64,000 nt of DNA from Odoribacter splanchnicus DSM 20712 (lineage in GTDB: Bacteria; Bacteroidota; Bacteroidia; Bacteroidales; Marinifilaceae), in the NCBI RefSeq assembly GCF_000190535.1, contig NC_015160.1, forward strand, positions 3,038,001 to 3,102,000, read 5' to 3'. Shown in pieces: positions 8,185 to 17,652 of this stretch (the stretch's first letter is position 1; every line of letters begins with the position of its first letter). The notes beneath the pieces are model-generated. The model saw only the letters and a program-made list of their open reading frames with translations. It did not search any database and had not been told where the DNA came from. Made by a program: the position numbers and the translations under genes.

Positions 8185-11100
8185 ATGAGTATATACAATA
8201 CAGCGGTCAACAAGCCTATTTCCACATTAATGGTATTTATCGCCATTATGGTATTAGGTGTTGCCTCTTATATACAGTTGCCGGTGGACCAATACCCTAA
8301 GATGGACCCGCCCTACCTCACAGTGATGGCAACTTATCCGGGAGCGAATGCTTCGGATATTGAGGAAAATGTAACCAAAATCCTGGAAGATCAATTGAAC
8401 TCCGTAGATAATCTGAAAGAGATGACCTCTACGTCCTATGACAACTTAGGAGTAATCTCTCTGGAGTTCGAATGGGAAGCCAATCTGGACGAAGCATCCA
8501 ACGACGTACGTGACGCTGTCGATAAAGCAATGCAAAATTTGCCGGACGATATCGACCGACCGACCATTATGCGTTTCAACACGTCTATGATGCCGATCCT
8601 GATTTATGCCGTCACGGCCGACCAATCTTATCCCGGTATAGACAAGATTCTGGATGACAAACTGATCACCCGTTTGAACCGGGTAGACGGTGTAGCTTCT
8701 GTGATCGTTGCCGGAGCACCGGAACGTGTGGTTTATGTCGATTTAGACCCGAATAAACTGGATGCTTACAACCTGACTCTCGAACAGATCGGTAACAAAA
8801 TTCTGGCAGAGAACAAGGATGTTTCTTCCGGTAATGTGAAAATGGGGCTGATGGACTATGCCTTGCGTGTAGAAGGGGAGTTCGCAGAAAGCGACCAGAT
8901 CAAAAATATCGTACTCGGCACTCAAAATAATAAAACCATCTATTTGCATGATGTTGCTGTCGTGCGGGATACGATCAAAGACATCACACTGGAACAAACG
9001 ATCAACCGGGGACGCGGCGGTGTACTGATGATCACCAAACAAACCGACGCCAATGCCGTTGCCGTAGCTAAAGAAGCGAAAAAGCAACTGGAATTGGCGA
9101 TGAAAGAATTGCCTTCGGACATCAACTTCCAAATCATTTCGGATAACTCGGACTTTATCGTAAAGTCGATCAACAACCTGCAGGAAACATTGATGTACGC
9201 TTCGATCTTTGTGGTATTGGTCGTATTTCTGTTCTTAGGACGATGGAGGGCCACCTTTATCATTGCTCTGACCATCCCGATCTCACTGATTGTCGCCTTC
9301 ATCTATTTGTTTGCAACGGGTGAGTCTCTGAACGTAATTTCACTGTCCTCCCTCTCTATTGCAATCGGTATGGTGGTAGACGATGCCATCGTAGTGTTGG
9401 AAAACGTAACGAAACATATCGACCGGGGAAGCCGGCCACGTGAAGCAGCCAAATACGGAACGAATGAAGTATGGTTGTCTGTAATCGTCACCACACTGGT
9501 AACCGTAGCTGTGTTCTTCCCGCTGACCCTGGTAACCGGAATGACCGGAATCTTGTTCAAACAGTTGGGATGGATCGTTTGTATCACCGTATGTACCTCG
9601 ACACTGACGGCTATTTCTCTGACTCCTATGCTTTGTTCACAATTAATGCGGATACAGGAAAAGACCAGTAACAGCAAGTTCAGCTTTTACAATTTCGTAT
9701 CCCGGCAATTGGATAGGCTGGATTCAGGTTATGAAAGACTGATCCGTTGGGTACTGCATCATAAAACATTCGTCATTTGTTTCATGACTGCCATCTTCCT
9801 GGGGTCTTGCAGCCTTACGCGTTTTATCAAAACCGACTTTATGCCGCAGAACGACCAGAGCAATATGACTGTATATGCAAAAATGCAATCCGGTCAACGG
9901 GTAGAAGAGACGAAAAGAGTCGCTTTACAGATCGACTCAATGATCCGGGCAGATATACCGGAAATTACGATCATCAACTTGTCGTACGGTAGTGAAGAAG
10001 AAGCTTCCTTCGCTTCTATGATGAACAGTACCGGTAACAATATCCTGAATATGCGTTTACGTACCGTAGATATTAAAGACCGTGAACGGAGTATTTTCGT
10101 CATTGCCGACCAGGTTCGTTCTATCTTGAAGAGTTTCCCGGATGTACTGCAATATACAGTCAGTACCTCATCCAGCGGTGGTTCTATGGGTAGCAACTCT
10201 GTCGATATCGAAATTATGGGTCACGATTTCAACACAACCACCCGTTTGGCTCAGGATATCGCAGTGAAAGCCCGTCAGATCCCGGGAGCCGAAGATATCA
10301 AAATCAGCCGGGACGACGATAAAGCCGAACTCCAGATTGCTTTAGATCAGGATAAACTGGCTCGTCATGGTTTGACCACTTCAGAAGTCGGTTCTTATGT
10401 CCGTAACCGGATCTACGGTTTCCGTAACAGTAAATTCAAAGAAGACGGAGAAGAATACGACATCATCGTCCGCCTGGATGAGAAATACCGTTCTTCTCTG
10501 ACGGAGATCGAAAATATCCTGATCATAGACGGCCACGGCGAAAAAATACGTCTGAAAGAATTGGGTGAAATCAAAGAGTACTTCTCACCGCCAAATATCG
10601 AGCGTAAAAGCAAACAGCGTATCCTGAAAGTGTCTATCACTCCGGCAGCTGGCGTAGCTTTAGGAGATATCGCACAGGCATCACAACAGATTATCGACAA
10701 TCTGGAAGATGTACCTCAGGATGTCAGTCTTTACATCGGTGGTAACTACGAAGACCAGCAGGAATCCTTCAGTTCTTTGATCTGGCTGTTACTGTTGTCC
10801 CTGATGTTGGTATACATTGTGATGGCCGCTCAGTTCGAATCTTTCAAGATGCCGTTCATTATCATGTTGGCCATTCCGTTTGCATTCACAGGAGTAATTC
10901 TGGCCCTGTTGCTCACGAACACCACCTTGAGTATCGTGGCTGCCTTGGGTGCTATTATGTTGGTCGGTATCGTGACGAAGAACGGTATTGTGTTGATCGA
11001 CTTTATCAACCTGATGCGTGAAAGAGGTATTCGCTTGTACGATGCTATTGCACAAGCTTGTCGTTCCCGTCTGCGTCCGGTATTGATGACCTCTTTGACT

Positions 11101-11340
11101 ACGATTCTGGGTATGGTACCGATGGCGATCAGTGCAGGTGAAGGTTCCGAAACCTGGCGGCCAATGGGTATCGCAGTAATCGGTGGTATGGTTTTCTCCA
11201 CCATCATTACGATGATCATCGTCCCGGCCGTATACGCTGCTATGGACAAAAGCGGTAGCCGTGACAAGAAAAAGGCACTGGCCAAAGAATTTAAATTTAT
11301 GAAAGACTTCGATCCTGAAAAAGATCTACCCAAAAAGTAA
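8185..11340 (+). CDS. RND multidrug efflux permease (HAE-1 type)
   Basis: A 1051-residue inner-membrane proton/drug antiporter of the AcrB/MexF class. The duplicated architecture is visible: a first hydrophobic helix at the N terminus, a large periplasmic loop, then membrane blocks beginning near residues 335 and 860. The family motif with the proton-relay Asp pair is present (IAIGMVVDDAIVVLENV), as is the second-half block AALGAIMLVGIVTKNGIVLI. Full length, no interruption. It starts 29 bp after the adaptor stop. Drug specificity cannot be read from sequence; position after a TetR gene suggests inducible efflux. Confidence 0.96.
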   Translation: MSIYNTAVNKPISTLMVFIAIMVLGVASYIQLPVDQYPKMDPPYLTVMATYPGANASDIEENVTKILEDQLNSVDNLKEMTSTSYDNLGVISLEFEWEANLDEASNDVRDAVDKAMQNLPDDIDRPTIMRFNTSMMPILIYAVTADQSYPGIDKILDDKLITRLNRVDGVASVIVAGAPERVVYVDLDPNKLDAYNLTLEQIGNKILAENKDVSSGNVKMGLMDYALRVEGEFAESDQIKNIVLGTQNNKTIYLHDVAVVRDTIKDITLEQTINRGRGGVLMITKQTDANAVAVAKEAKKQLELAMKELPSDINFQIISDNSDFIVKSINNLQETLMYASIFVVLVVFLFLGRWRATFIIALTIPISLIVAFIYLFATGESLNVISLSSLSIAIGMVVDDAIVVLENVTKHIDRGSRPREAAKYGTNEVWLSVIVTTLVTVAVFFPLTLVTGMTGILFKQLGWIVCITVCTSTLTAISLTPMLCSQLMRIQEKTSNSKFSFYNFVSRQLDRLDSGYERLIRWVLHHKTFVICFMTAIFLGSCSLTRFIKTDFMPQNDQSNMTVYAKMQSGQRVEETKRVALQIDSMIRADIPEITIINLSYGSEEEASFASMMNSTGNNILNMRLRTVDIKDRERSIFVIADQVRSILKSFPDVLQYTVSTSSSGGSMGSNSVDIEIMGHDFNTTTRLAQDIAVKARQIPGAEDIKISRDDDKAELQIALDQDKLARHGLTTSEVGSYVRNRIYGFRNSKFKEDGEEYDIIVRLDEKYRSSLTEIENILIIDGHGEKIRLKELGEIKEYFSPPNIERKSKQRILKVSITPAAGVALGDIAQASQQIIDNLEDVPQDVSLYIGGNYEDQQESFSSLIWLLLLSLMLVYIVMAAQFESFKMPFIIMLAIPFAFTGVILALLLTNTTLSIVAALGAIMLVGIVTKNGIVLIDFINLMRERGIRLYDAIAQACRSRLRPVLMTSLTTILGMVPMAISAGEGSETWRPMGIAVIGGMVFSTIITMIIVPAVYAAMDKSGSRDKKKALAKEFKFMKDFDPEKDLPKK

Positions 11341-11351
11341 TCGATAATGCA

Positions 11352-11395
11352 GATTTACAGTTTCAGACCGATATTAAAGTCTGAAATTGTAAATC
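11352..11395 (+). terminator. Strong hairpin between the pump gene and the PII-like gene
   Basis: GATTTACAGTTTCAGAC (11352-11368) pairs with GTCTGAAATTGTAAATC (11379-11395) at 16 of 17 positions across a 10-nt loop. An A-rich stretch follows, not a T run, so it is unlikely to be a simple terminator for the plus strand. It could be a processing or partial-termination site that sets different levels for the pump and the small gene after it. Confidence 0.55.
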
Positions 11396-11412
11396 AAAAA
11401 TCAAAATCAAAT

Positions 11413-11709
11413 ATGAAGAAAGCAGTATTCATAACATACAACCAAGCCCTGACAGAGCGAGTAGCTTTTCTCCTCGATCAATTACAGATCAAAGGATTTA
11501 CACAATGGCCTCTGGTTAACGGAGCAGGAACAGAAACCGGAGAACCTCGTATGGGATCTCATACCTGGCCGGAAATGAACTCCGCCACCATTACCATCGT
11601 CGAAGAAGAAATGGTGCCCCTGATTCTGAAATACGTCAAAGCGTTGGATGAAGTAAACAAAGAAAACGGTATCCGGGCTTTTGTCTGGGATATTACCGAT
11701 ATGTATTAA
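11413..11709 (+). CDS. Small PII-like protein at the end of the RND operon
   Basis: A 98-residue soluble protein starting at ATG 11413 (MKKAVFITYNQALTERVAFL). Length, the beta-alpha start and the pattern of the second half (SATITIVEEEMVPLILKYVK, then a final FVWDITDMY) resemble small PII-like ferredoxin-fold proteins placed after RND pump genes in Bacteroidetes. No nucleotide-binding T-loop is evident, so a classical nitrogen-sensing role is not claimed. It is 72 bp after the pump gene, separated by a strong hairpin and followed by a terminator. A regulatory or accessory role for the pump is inference. Confidence 0.6.
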   Translation: MKKAVFITYNQALTERVAFLLDQLQIKGFTQWPLVNGAGTETGEPRMGSHTWPEMNSATITIVEEEMVPLILKYVKALDEVNKENGIRAFVWDITDMY

Positions 11710-11720
11710 TCCGAAAACTC

Positions 11721-11757
11721 AATAGGGTCTGCGCAAAGCAACTGCACAGACCCTATT
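11721..11757. terminator. Rho-independent-type terminator of the efflux operon
   Basis: AATAGGGTCTG (11721-11731) pairs with CAGACCCTATT (11747-11757), extended by GC/TGC pairing around the loop. It lies between the plus-strand efflux operon and the convergent yitT-like gene, so it may serve both directions. Confidence 0.8.
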
Positions 11758-11815
11758 CAAAAATTCTCTTTCTTAACCACAACCGACAATCTGCCTAAGT
11801 GGCAGTAAAATAGTT

Positions 11816-12727
11816 TCAACTTTCTTTCAGCGGTTTAAAGCCGCGTCCCAGAATTTCTTTCGAATCGATTACATTGATAAAGGCTTCGGGGTCGATTTCT
11901 GCAATCCGATGCCGTAAAATCATCATTTCACGGCGTGTGAGGATGGTGTAGATCATATTGCGGCTTTCTCCCCGATACATACCGACAGCCGGCAATAAGG
12001 TTGCTCCCCGGTTGATATCCTTGATAATGACATCCTTCACCGGATCTAACTTATCAGTGACAATCATCAGGGTCTTATGTACAGCAGCACCGTCGATTAC
12101 CAGATCGATCACTTTTCCTTCGATAAATACGATAATCCAGGAATACATCGGTAAACGCCAGTCACCGAAAGCAACAACCGTCGACAACGTAATGGTACAG
12201 TCGACAATAATCACCAAAGTTCCAAGCGATATGTGGGTATATTTATTCAAAATCATAGAAATGATATCGGATCCTCCGGAAGTTGCCCGTGCCTTAAAGA
12301 TCATACCGATCCCGATACCATAAACAATTCCTCCGAAAATAGCGGACAACAACTGTTCGTTCAGTAACGTACGATCCGTAATACCGGGCTCCAACAAGGC
12401 ATCATAGCCGTATAAATAGTGGATGAGACGCATAAATGCCGGAATAGCGAACGTACAGATAATGGTTTTTACCCCGAACATACCTCCCAAAAAGTAAATT
12501 CCCAACAAGAGTAAAGGAACGTCCATACACAGGGCTGCAATTTCAGTCTCCCACCCCCACAAATGGTGAAATACCATAGACAATCCGTAAGTTCCTCCGG
12601 GAGCAAACCCATAAGGCTCAGCAAACATCACCGCCCCCAGGGCAAAAACAAAACATCCGCCCAACAACCAGGCATAGGTTATAAAAAAATCTTTAGAGAG
12701 AAATTTCTCTTTCGTAACAAATCCCAT
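11816..12727 (-). CDS. YitT family membrane protein (DUF161 plus DUF2179)
   Basis: A 303-residue protein with about six membrane spans in the first ~190 residues (including FITYAWLLGGCFVFALGAVM and FGGIVYGIGIGMIFKARATS, then GGSDII). A soluble C-terminal domain of ~80 residues (VDLVIDGA..., GATLLPAVGMYRGESRNMIY) matches the DUF2179 pattern. These proteins are common in Firmicutes and Bacteroidetes; a small-molecule transport role is suspected but not established. It is a single gene, convergent with the efflux operon. The ATG at 12725-12727 gives MGFVTKEKF. Confidence 0.85.
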   Translation of the reverse strand: MGFVTKEKFLSKDFFITYAWLLGGCFVFALGAVMFAEPYGFAPGGTYGLSMVFHHLWGWETEIAALCMDVPLLLLGIYFLGGMFGVKTIICTFAIPAFMRLIHYLYGYDALLEPGITDRTLLNEQLLSAIFGGIVYGIGIGMIFKARATSGGSDIISMILNKYTHISLGTLVIIVDCTITLSTVVAFGDWRLPMYSWIIVFIEGKVIDLVIDGAAVHKTLMIVTDKLDPVKDVIIKDINRGATLLPAVGMYRGESRNMIYTILTRREMMILRHRIAEIDPEAFINVIDSKEILGRGFKPLKES

Positions 12728-12935
12728 ATTGACTTTAGATTTATGATTTTGATTTATGATTTAACGCCGCCAAAATTACGAATTGTTTTCGGCATTTTCT
12801 TGGCATAAAATATTTTCAACATGTTTTGTTTATATCTGTATATCAATCTATTAAACAACAAGACACAGGCATATTTATACAAGAAAGAGCATATTTATAC
12901 AAAAACAGGAAATCGCATTGAAAACGATTGAAGCC

Positions 12936-13451
12936 CTATACGGCAATAACAGGATAAGGTGAGTAATCGTAAAGTTGTATTTTCCCTTTCAAGAGGGATT
13001 CAGGAACATCGATCAGCCGTTGATTGCTACTTCCCCTGAAAAGCAAATCGGTATCCCGCAAATGCTGATTAAAACGTCCATCTACCAAAACATCGATATA
13101 AGGCAAGATTTGTGCCAACCGGGCAGACCGGCACACCTCTTCGTAGCGATAACCGGTATAACACCAAATATTCTTTTTGCTTTTGTTTTTAATCAACTTA
13201 GCCAATTCAGTAAATGCTTCGACTTGCTCCAAAGGGTCTCCCCCACTAAAAGTAATATTTGAAAAAGGATCGGTCAGCAAGCGTTCGGCCACCTCTTCTA
13301 CTCCGACCGCATGCCCATGCTCACGTTCCCAGGATTGGGGATTATGACAACCGGGGCAATGATGCCGGCATCCTGCCGCATAGAGAGAGGTCCGGAATCC
13401 CGGACCATCTACCACGGTATCTTCGATAATATCCAATAAAAACAGGTTCAT
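12936..13451 (-). CDS. nrdG: Anaerobic ribonucleotide reductase activating protein NrdG
   Basis: Radical SAM activase that installs the glycyl radical on NrdD. The CxxxCxxC iron-sulfur motif is seen as CRHHCPGC near residue 30, followed by the SAM-binding FSGGDPL stretch. I use the ATG at 13449-13451 (MNLFLLDIIEDTVVDGPGFR), which gives 171 residues and a start 7 bp after the nrdD stop; the frame is open ten codons further into nrdD, but that start would lengthen the protein beyond the usual size. Cotranscribed with nrdD behind a cobalamin riboswitch. Confidence 0.95.
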   Translation of the reverse strand: MNLFLLDIIEDTVVDGPGFRTSLYAAGCRHHCPGCHNPQSWEREHGHAVGVEEVAERLLTDPFSNITFSGGDPLEQVEAFTELAKLIKNKSKKNIWCYTGYRYEEVCRSARLAQILPYIDVLVDGRFNQHLRDTDLLFRGSSNQRLIDVPESLLKGKIQLYDYSPYPVIAV

Positions 13452-13458
13452 CGCTAAA

Positions 13459-15666
13459 CTAATTATGTCTGACCCGATCATTCAATTCAGCCAGTTTCGC
13501 CTGATTCCAGCGATTTGTCGTACCGACCAGATATCCGGTAATCCGTTGCAGGCGATCGATATGATGTCCTCCGCAATTGGGGCATTCTTCCAAACCGTCG
13601 GTCGCGTCTTCATGTCCACAATCCATACAGCGGTTACGGTTGTGATTGACAGAACAATACCCCATATTATAGCGGTCCATCATGTCTACCACCGACATAA
13701 TCGCATCCGGATTGTGGGTTGCATCTCCATCGATCTCTACATAGAAGATATGCCCTCCGCGGGTCAGATCATGGTAAGGAGCTTCTATTTCTGCTTTATG
13801 CCGGGCACTGCATCGATAATAGACAGGCACATGATTCGAGTTCGTGTAATATTCCCGGTCGGTCACTCCCGGGATGATTCCGAAACTCTTTTTATCCTTC
13901 TGAGTGAATCTCCCGCTCAATCCTTCGGCAGGAGTAGCCAATACACTATAATTGTGCTGCCAGCGCTCCGAAAATTCATTCGCTTTATCCCGGAAACGGG
14001 TTATAATTCGGATCCCTAACTGCTGTGCAGCCGGATCTTCTGCATGGTGCTTACCTGTCAACGCGACCAAACATTCGGCCAAACCGATAAAACCGATCCC
14101 CAGTGTCCCTTGATTTATAACACTCTCTATCGTATCTTCAGGTTTCAACTTCTCCGTTCCTACCCACAGAGAACTCATTAAGAGAGGGAATTGCTTTGCC
14201 CGGGCAGTTTTCTGAAACTCAAACCGACGATGTAATTGCAAAGCCGTCAACTCAAGGAGTTCGTCCAATTTCGAGAAAAATGTCCGGATTCTTTCTTCCC
14301 GTTCGGAAATATCCATACATTCGATAGCCAGACGTACAATGTTTATCGTCGAGAAAGAAAGATTTCCCCTACCGATGGAAGTCTTCTCTCCGAAGCGGTT
14401 TTCAAAAACCCGGGTCCGGCATCCCATGGTAGCCGTCTCATAGCGAAAACGCTCCGGATCGTCGGCTTTCCACAATTCATGCCGGTTAAAAGTAGCGTCC
14501 AGGTTGATGAAGTTGGGAAAAAAACGCCGGGCACTGACTTTACAAGCAAAAACATATAAGTCGTAATTGGGATCCTGAGGTAAATAATTCACGCCCCGTT
14601 TCTTTTTCCAGATCTGAATCGGAAAGATAGCCGTACCTCCGCTTCCCACTCCCCGATAGGTAGAGGTCAGCATTTCCCGAATAATACAACGGCCTTCGGC
14701 AGAAGTATCCGTACCGTAATTGACAGAACTGAAAACAACCTGATTGCCTCCCCGGCTATGAATGGTATTCATATTATGGATAAAAGCCTCCATAGACTGA
14801 TGTACACGACTTACCGTCCGGTTGATCGCATGTTGTAAAACCCGCTCATCCCCGCTCAAACCGTCCAGCTCAATCCGGACATAATCTTTGATGGGAAAAT
14901 GGTACAGGTGTTTGTAATCTTCGCCGGTAATCTCTTCCAATACTTTCACCTCTTCGATAAAACTATTCCGCACATAAGGTGCCAGATAAAAATCAAAAGC
15001 CGGAATCGCCTGTCCGCCATGCATTTCATTCTGAGCCGTCTCGAGCGAAATGCAACCGAGGATGCTAGCCGTCTCGATCCGTTTTGCCGGACGGGATTCA
15101 CCATGACCGACATAGAATCCGTTTTTCAGGATCTTATCCAAGGGATGCTGTACGCAGGTGAGACTTTTGGTCGGATAATAATCTTTATCGTGTATGTGCA
15201 GATATCCTTGCCGAACGGCATTTTTTACTTCTTCTACCAACAAATAATCGTCGACAAACGGCTTTGTCGTTTCACTGGAAAATTTCATCATCATCCCGGC
15301 AGGCGTATCCGCATTCATATTGGCATTTTCCCGGGTCACCTCATTCGATTTCGTCTCTATGATTTCCAAAAAAATATCCCGGGTTTTCGCTTTACGGGCC
15401 ACACTACGCTGATTCCGGTAAGCAATATATAATTGAGCCACATCTTTACGGCGGCTCTTCATCAATTCGATTTCCACACAGTTTTGAATATCTTCGACAC
15501 TCATCTGCTCCTGTCCCCGGCAAGCGATACGATCGGCAATTTCATGTGCCAATTGCATATCTTCTCCTTTATCGGTATGCAGCATCGCTCTTCTCACTGC
15601 AGCAACGATTTTCTCCTCATTAAAGCCAACTACACGGCCATCTCTTTTCAATACAGTCTGAATCAT
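13459..15666 (-). CDS. nrdD: Anaerobic (class III) ribonucleoside-triphosphate reductase NrdD
   Basis: A 735-residue oxygen-sensitive glycyl-radical enzyme that makes deoxyribonucleotides without B12 or oxygen. It begins with an ATP-cone allosteric domain (TVLKRDGRVVGFNEEKIVAA). Near the C terminus are the zinc-binding Cys pairs (CMDCG and CPNCGG) and the glycyl-radical loop RITGYLVG, with the radical most likely on Gly711, 24 residues from the end. Full length. The 5' leader carries a cobalamin riboswitch, so expression is expected to fall when adenosylcobalamin is plentiful. Confidence 0.97.
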   Translation of the reverse strand: MIQTVLKRDGRVVGFNEEKIVAAVRRAMLHTDKGEDMQLAHEIADRIACRGQEQMSVEDIQNCVEIELMKSRRKDVAQLYIAYRNQRSVARKAKTRDIFLEIIETKSNEVTRENANMNADTPAGMMMKFSSETTKPFVDDYLLVEEVKNAVRQGYLHIHDKDYYPTKSLTCVQHPLDKILKNGFYVGHGESRPAKRIETASILGCISLETAQNEMHGGQAIPAFDFYLAPYVRNSFIEEVKVLEEITGEDYKHLYHFPIKDYVRIELDGLSGDERVLQHAINRTVSRVHQSMEAFIHNMNTIHSRGGNQVVFSSVNYGTDTSAEGRCIIREMLTSTYRGVGSGGTAIFPIQIWKKKRGVNYLPQDPNYDLYVFACKVSARRFFPNFINLDATFNRHELWKADDPERFRYETATMGCRTRVFENRFGEKTSIGRGNLSFSTINIVRLAIECMDISEREERIRTFFSKLDELLELTALQLHRRFEFQKTARAKQFPLLMSSLWVGTEKLKPEDTIESVINQGTLGIGFIGLAECLVALTGKHHAEDPAAQQLGIRIITRFRDKANEFSERWQHNYSVLATPAEGLSGRFTQKDKKSFGIIPGVTDREYYTNSNHVPVYYRCSARHKAEIEAPYHDLTRGGHIFYVEIDGDATHNPDAIMSVVDMMDRYNMGYCSVNHNRNRCMDCGHEDATDGLEECPNCGGHHIDRLQRITGYLVGTTNRWNQAKLAELNDRVRHN

Positions 15667-15778
15667 TATTTTACTTTTTAATCATAAACCGATAACTCAT
15701 AAGGCAAGGAGAGGACAAAAAAAAGACAAGCGAATCCTTCTTTCCGGCCTTTCCTCGAAAGCCTCAGAAAACAATAAT

Positions 15779-15957
15779 TACGGCAGGTCTTCTGACTTAC
15801 TCCCGGTTTAAACAACCTTCCCGCCAATAACGGCAGTGGTTCTTCTCGGGTTTAAACCGCTCTACGGAGCTTACAGCAGCGGGACTGTCCGGGATTCTCA
15901 CCCGATTCCCTTTTCATCTCATCCCTACGCTAGGATAAGAACCGAAATCAAGACAAA
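15779..15957 (-). ncRNA. Cobalamin riboswitch upstream of nrdD-nrdG
   Basis: Read on the minus strand, it has the conserved core GGGAATCGGGTGAGAATCCC, then GGACAGTCCCGCTGCTGTAA, and ends with the B12 box AAGTCAGAAGACCTGCC at 15782-15798. Order and spacing are those of the adenosylcobalamin riboswitch family. It ends ~113 nt before the nrdD ATG. In between, a run of eight T (15717-15724, minus strand) could belong to a terminator, but I could not pair a convincing stem, so transcriptional versus translational control is open. From 15958 to 16202 the sequence is AT-rich with no gene visible; it should hold the promoter. Confidence 0.95.
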
Positions 15958-16202
15958 AATAGAAAGTTTTTTACGAAGAGAAAAATATTTTCAGAAACTT
16001 TTCTGACATTTTTTCAAAGTAACAGATTATCAAAGTTTTCCAATACAAATCTTTTAATCTAGAATCCGGCACATTCAAACTATTGATAATCAACATATAA
16101 CTACAAAACAAAATTCAAATCATCAAGCAATCAAACATTTAAAAGTTTTCCAAAATAAAAATCCAAAAATTAATCGAGTTAATATTTTTCAGCATTGATA
16201 TT

Positions 16203-16685
16203 TTATTCTTCGTCTTTTACTTTTGATTTTTCATTTTGTAGATATTCCACCCAAATTCGGGCTGCTTCTTCCACTGTTTTGAGACAAGGACGTTTTTTAT
16301 AATATTCGGGTGTCCGGGCTTCAGGCACCGGATCGAACCCGATTCTTGGGGGAGTCACCCCCAACAATTCACCGCAGATCAACGAACCGTTACGCTTCAC
16401 AAATTTCTCTGCCAATTGTTGTACCAGTCTATAATTCGCTTCTTTCCCTTCCCTATCTTTTCCCTCTACACAACCTGTTTCGAGGCCTGCCAATATAAAC
16501 ATTCCGCAAGCAGCACCGCAAGTCATTCTCATCCGACCGATCCCTCCACCGAACGAAGCCGACATCCGTAATGCCTGTTCGAAAGTATAACCATACTCGT
16601 CTGCAAAAGCAGCACATACCGACTGTGAACAATTGTAGCCTTGCCGGAATAATTCGACGGCACGCTGTATCCGGTCTTCCATCAT
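16203..16685 (-). CDS. C_GCAxxG_C_C family putative redox protein
   Basis: A 160-residue cytoplasmic protein with the family's Cys pattern: YNCSQSVCAAFADEYG near residues 18-25, then CGAACGMFILAG (the GCAxxG-type core), GC in LETGCVEG, ICGELLG and RPCLKTVEEAARI. The spaced cysteines suggest a metal or redox centre; the exact function is unknown in the family. Two consecutive Met codons lie at the start; either is possible. A monocistronic look: the upstream neighbour ends 60 bp away, and nrdD is read away from it behind the riboswitch. Confidence 0.85.
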   Translation of the reverse strand: MMEDRIQRAVELFRQGYNCSQSVCAAFADEYGYTFEQALRMSASFGGGIGRMRMTCGAACGMFILAGLETGCVEGKDREGKEANYRLVQQLAEKFVKRNGSLICGELLGVTPPRIGFDPVPEARTPEYYKKRPCLKTVEEAARIWVEYLQNEKSKVKDEE

Positions 16686-16746
16686 CCTATTTTTTAATGT
16701 CCGGCAAAAGTAACGAAAGACCGTGAGAATAGGAAATCTATTTCTT

Positions 16747-17601
16747 CTATTGCGTAATAATATTCCCTTGCAAATCTATATCCAAAGCCATATCGAGTCC
16801 CGGTTGTTGTTTAGGGGTCAAAACAAAATGATACCGATCTCCCTGAGGGAATTGCCGATAGTCGACGCTCCGTACGGTATAGTTTTCATAAGCGGTACTA
16901 TTCAGGACTTCTTTCACCACCGCAGGGACTTCGGAAAACAATACCGGCCATTCTGTATACTGCCAGTTCATCGAGCGATCGAAATAGATTTGTTTAGCTT
17001 CGTTGCCGTCCAGCATATTCGCCTGATATGCCCCGTCGGACCATTTCCCGACTTCAGTCAGTAAAGCCTGCCTATAATTTTGAGTAACAAAAGTAAGAAT
17101 CGTCTGAGGAATATCGTTTCCACTATAATCTTCAACGACTGCCCGGTGCAGATAAGCTTCGGCATCAGCCCAAATCGTCACCTCATTCGCCCCGTTCTCC
17201 AATTCCACCGCATACCAATCGGGATAATTTTTCCGTTCGAGCACTTCTGTAGCCGCATCCGGCGTCCATAAAGTAGGAGGATAATCAATGCTATTGGCAA
17301 TAAAATCTTTTATCGCAGCAGGAACCGAGGTATAAGTGACCGCATATTCTGCCTGCAACCAGATCCCGGAGGTATTGAACCAGGCTTCATATTCACGTCC
17401 GTTCAAGGTAAAGTCGGCCTCCCGGAAAACTCCTTTAGATTCCCATTCTACACCGGTAGCACCCGGATATTTAGCCTGAAAAGCCAATTCTACCGCTTTC
17501 CCCGGCCTATCGTCATCTTTATCCGAAGCATCGTCCCGGCAAGCAACGAACATACCCGAACCCAAAAATCCAAGTAATACAACTATTAATCTCGTTTTCA
17601 T
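16747..17601 (-). CDS. PepSY-like (BLIP-fold type) secreted lipoprotein
   Basis: A 284-residue protein with a lipoprotein-type signal (MKTRLIVVLLGFLGSGMFVA followed by Cys). The mature part holds about two repeats of the Bacteroidetes PepSY-like/DUF2874 pattern, each with a FxxKYPGA-type helix and a W/Y-rich strand (FQAKYPGATGVEWESKGVFR, then FTLNGREYEAWF). Such proteins occur in the periplasm or at the outer membrane; proposed roles such as protease or signalling inhibition are not established. Not obviously in an operon: 51 bp separate it from the TPR gene upstream on the same strand, so cotranscription is possible. Confidence 0.75.
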   Translation of the reverse strand: MKTRLIVVLLGFLGSGMFVACRDDASDKDDDRPGKAVELAFQAKYPGATGVEWESKGVFREADFTLNGREYEAWFNTSGIWLQAEYAVTYTSVPAAIKDFIANSIDYPPTLWTPDAATEVLERKNYPDWYAVELENGANEVTIWADAEAYLHRAVVEDYSGNDIPQTILTFVTQNYRQALLTEVGKWSDGAYQANMLDGNEAKQIYFDRSMNWQYTEWPVLFSEVPAVVKEVLNSTAYENYTVRSVDYRQFPQGDRYHFVLTPKQQPGLDMALDIDLQGNIITQ

Positions 17602-17652
17602 ATTCTTTCGTTTTTTCTATTCCTTACGAAAAAAGAAAGAAAATGTTCGAGC

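Noticed and set aside
8743..9302. Long minus-strand frames inside the RND pump gene
   Set aside because: Antisense shadows of a strongly conserved coding gene; the same applies to similar frames inside dnaG, nrdD, susC and lepA.
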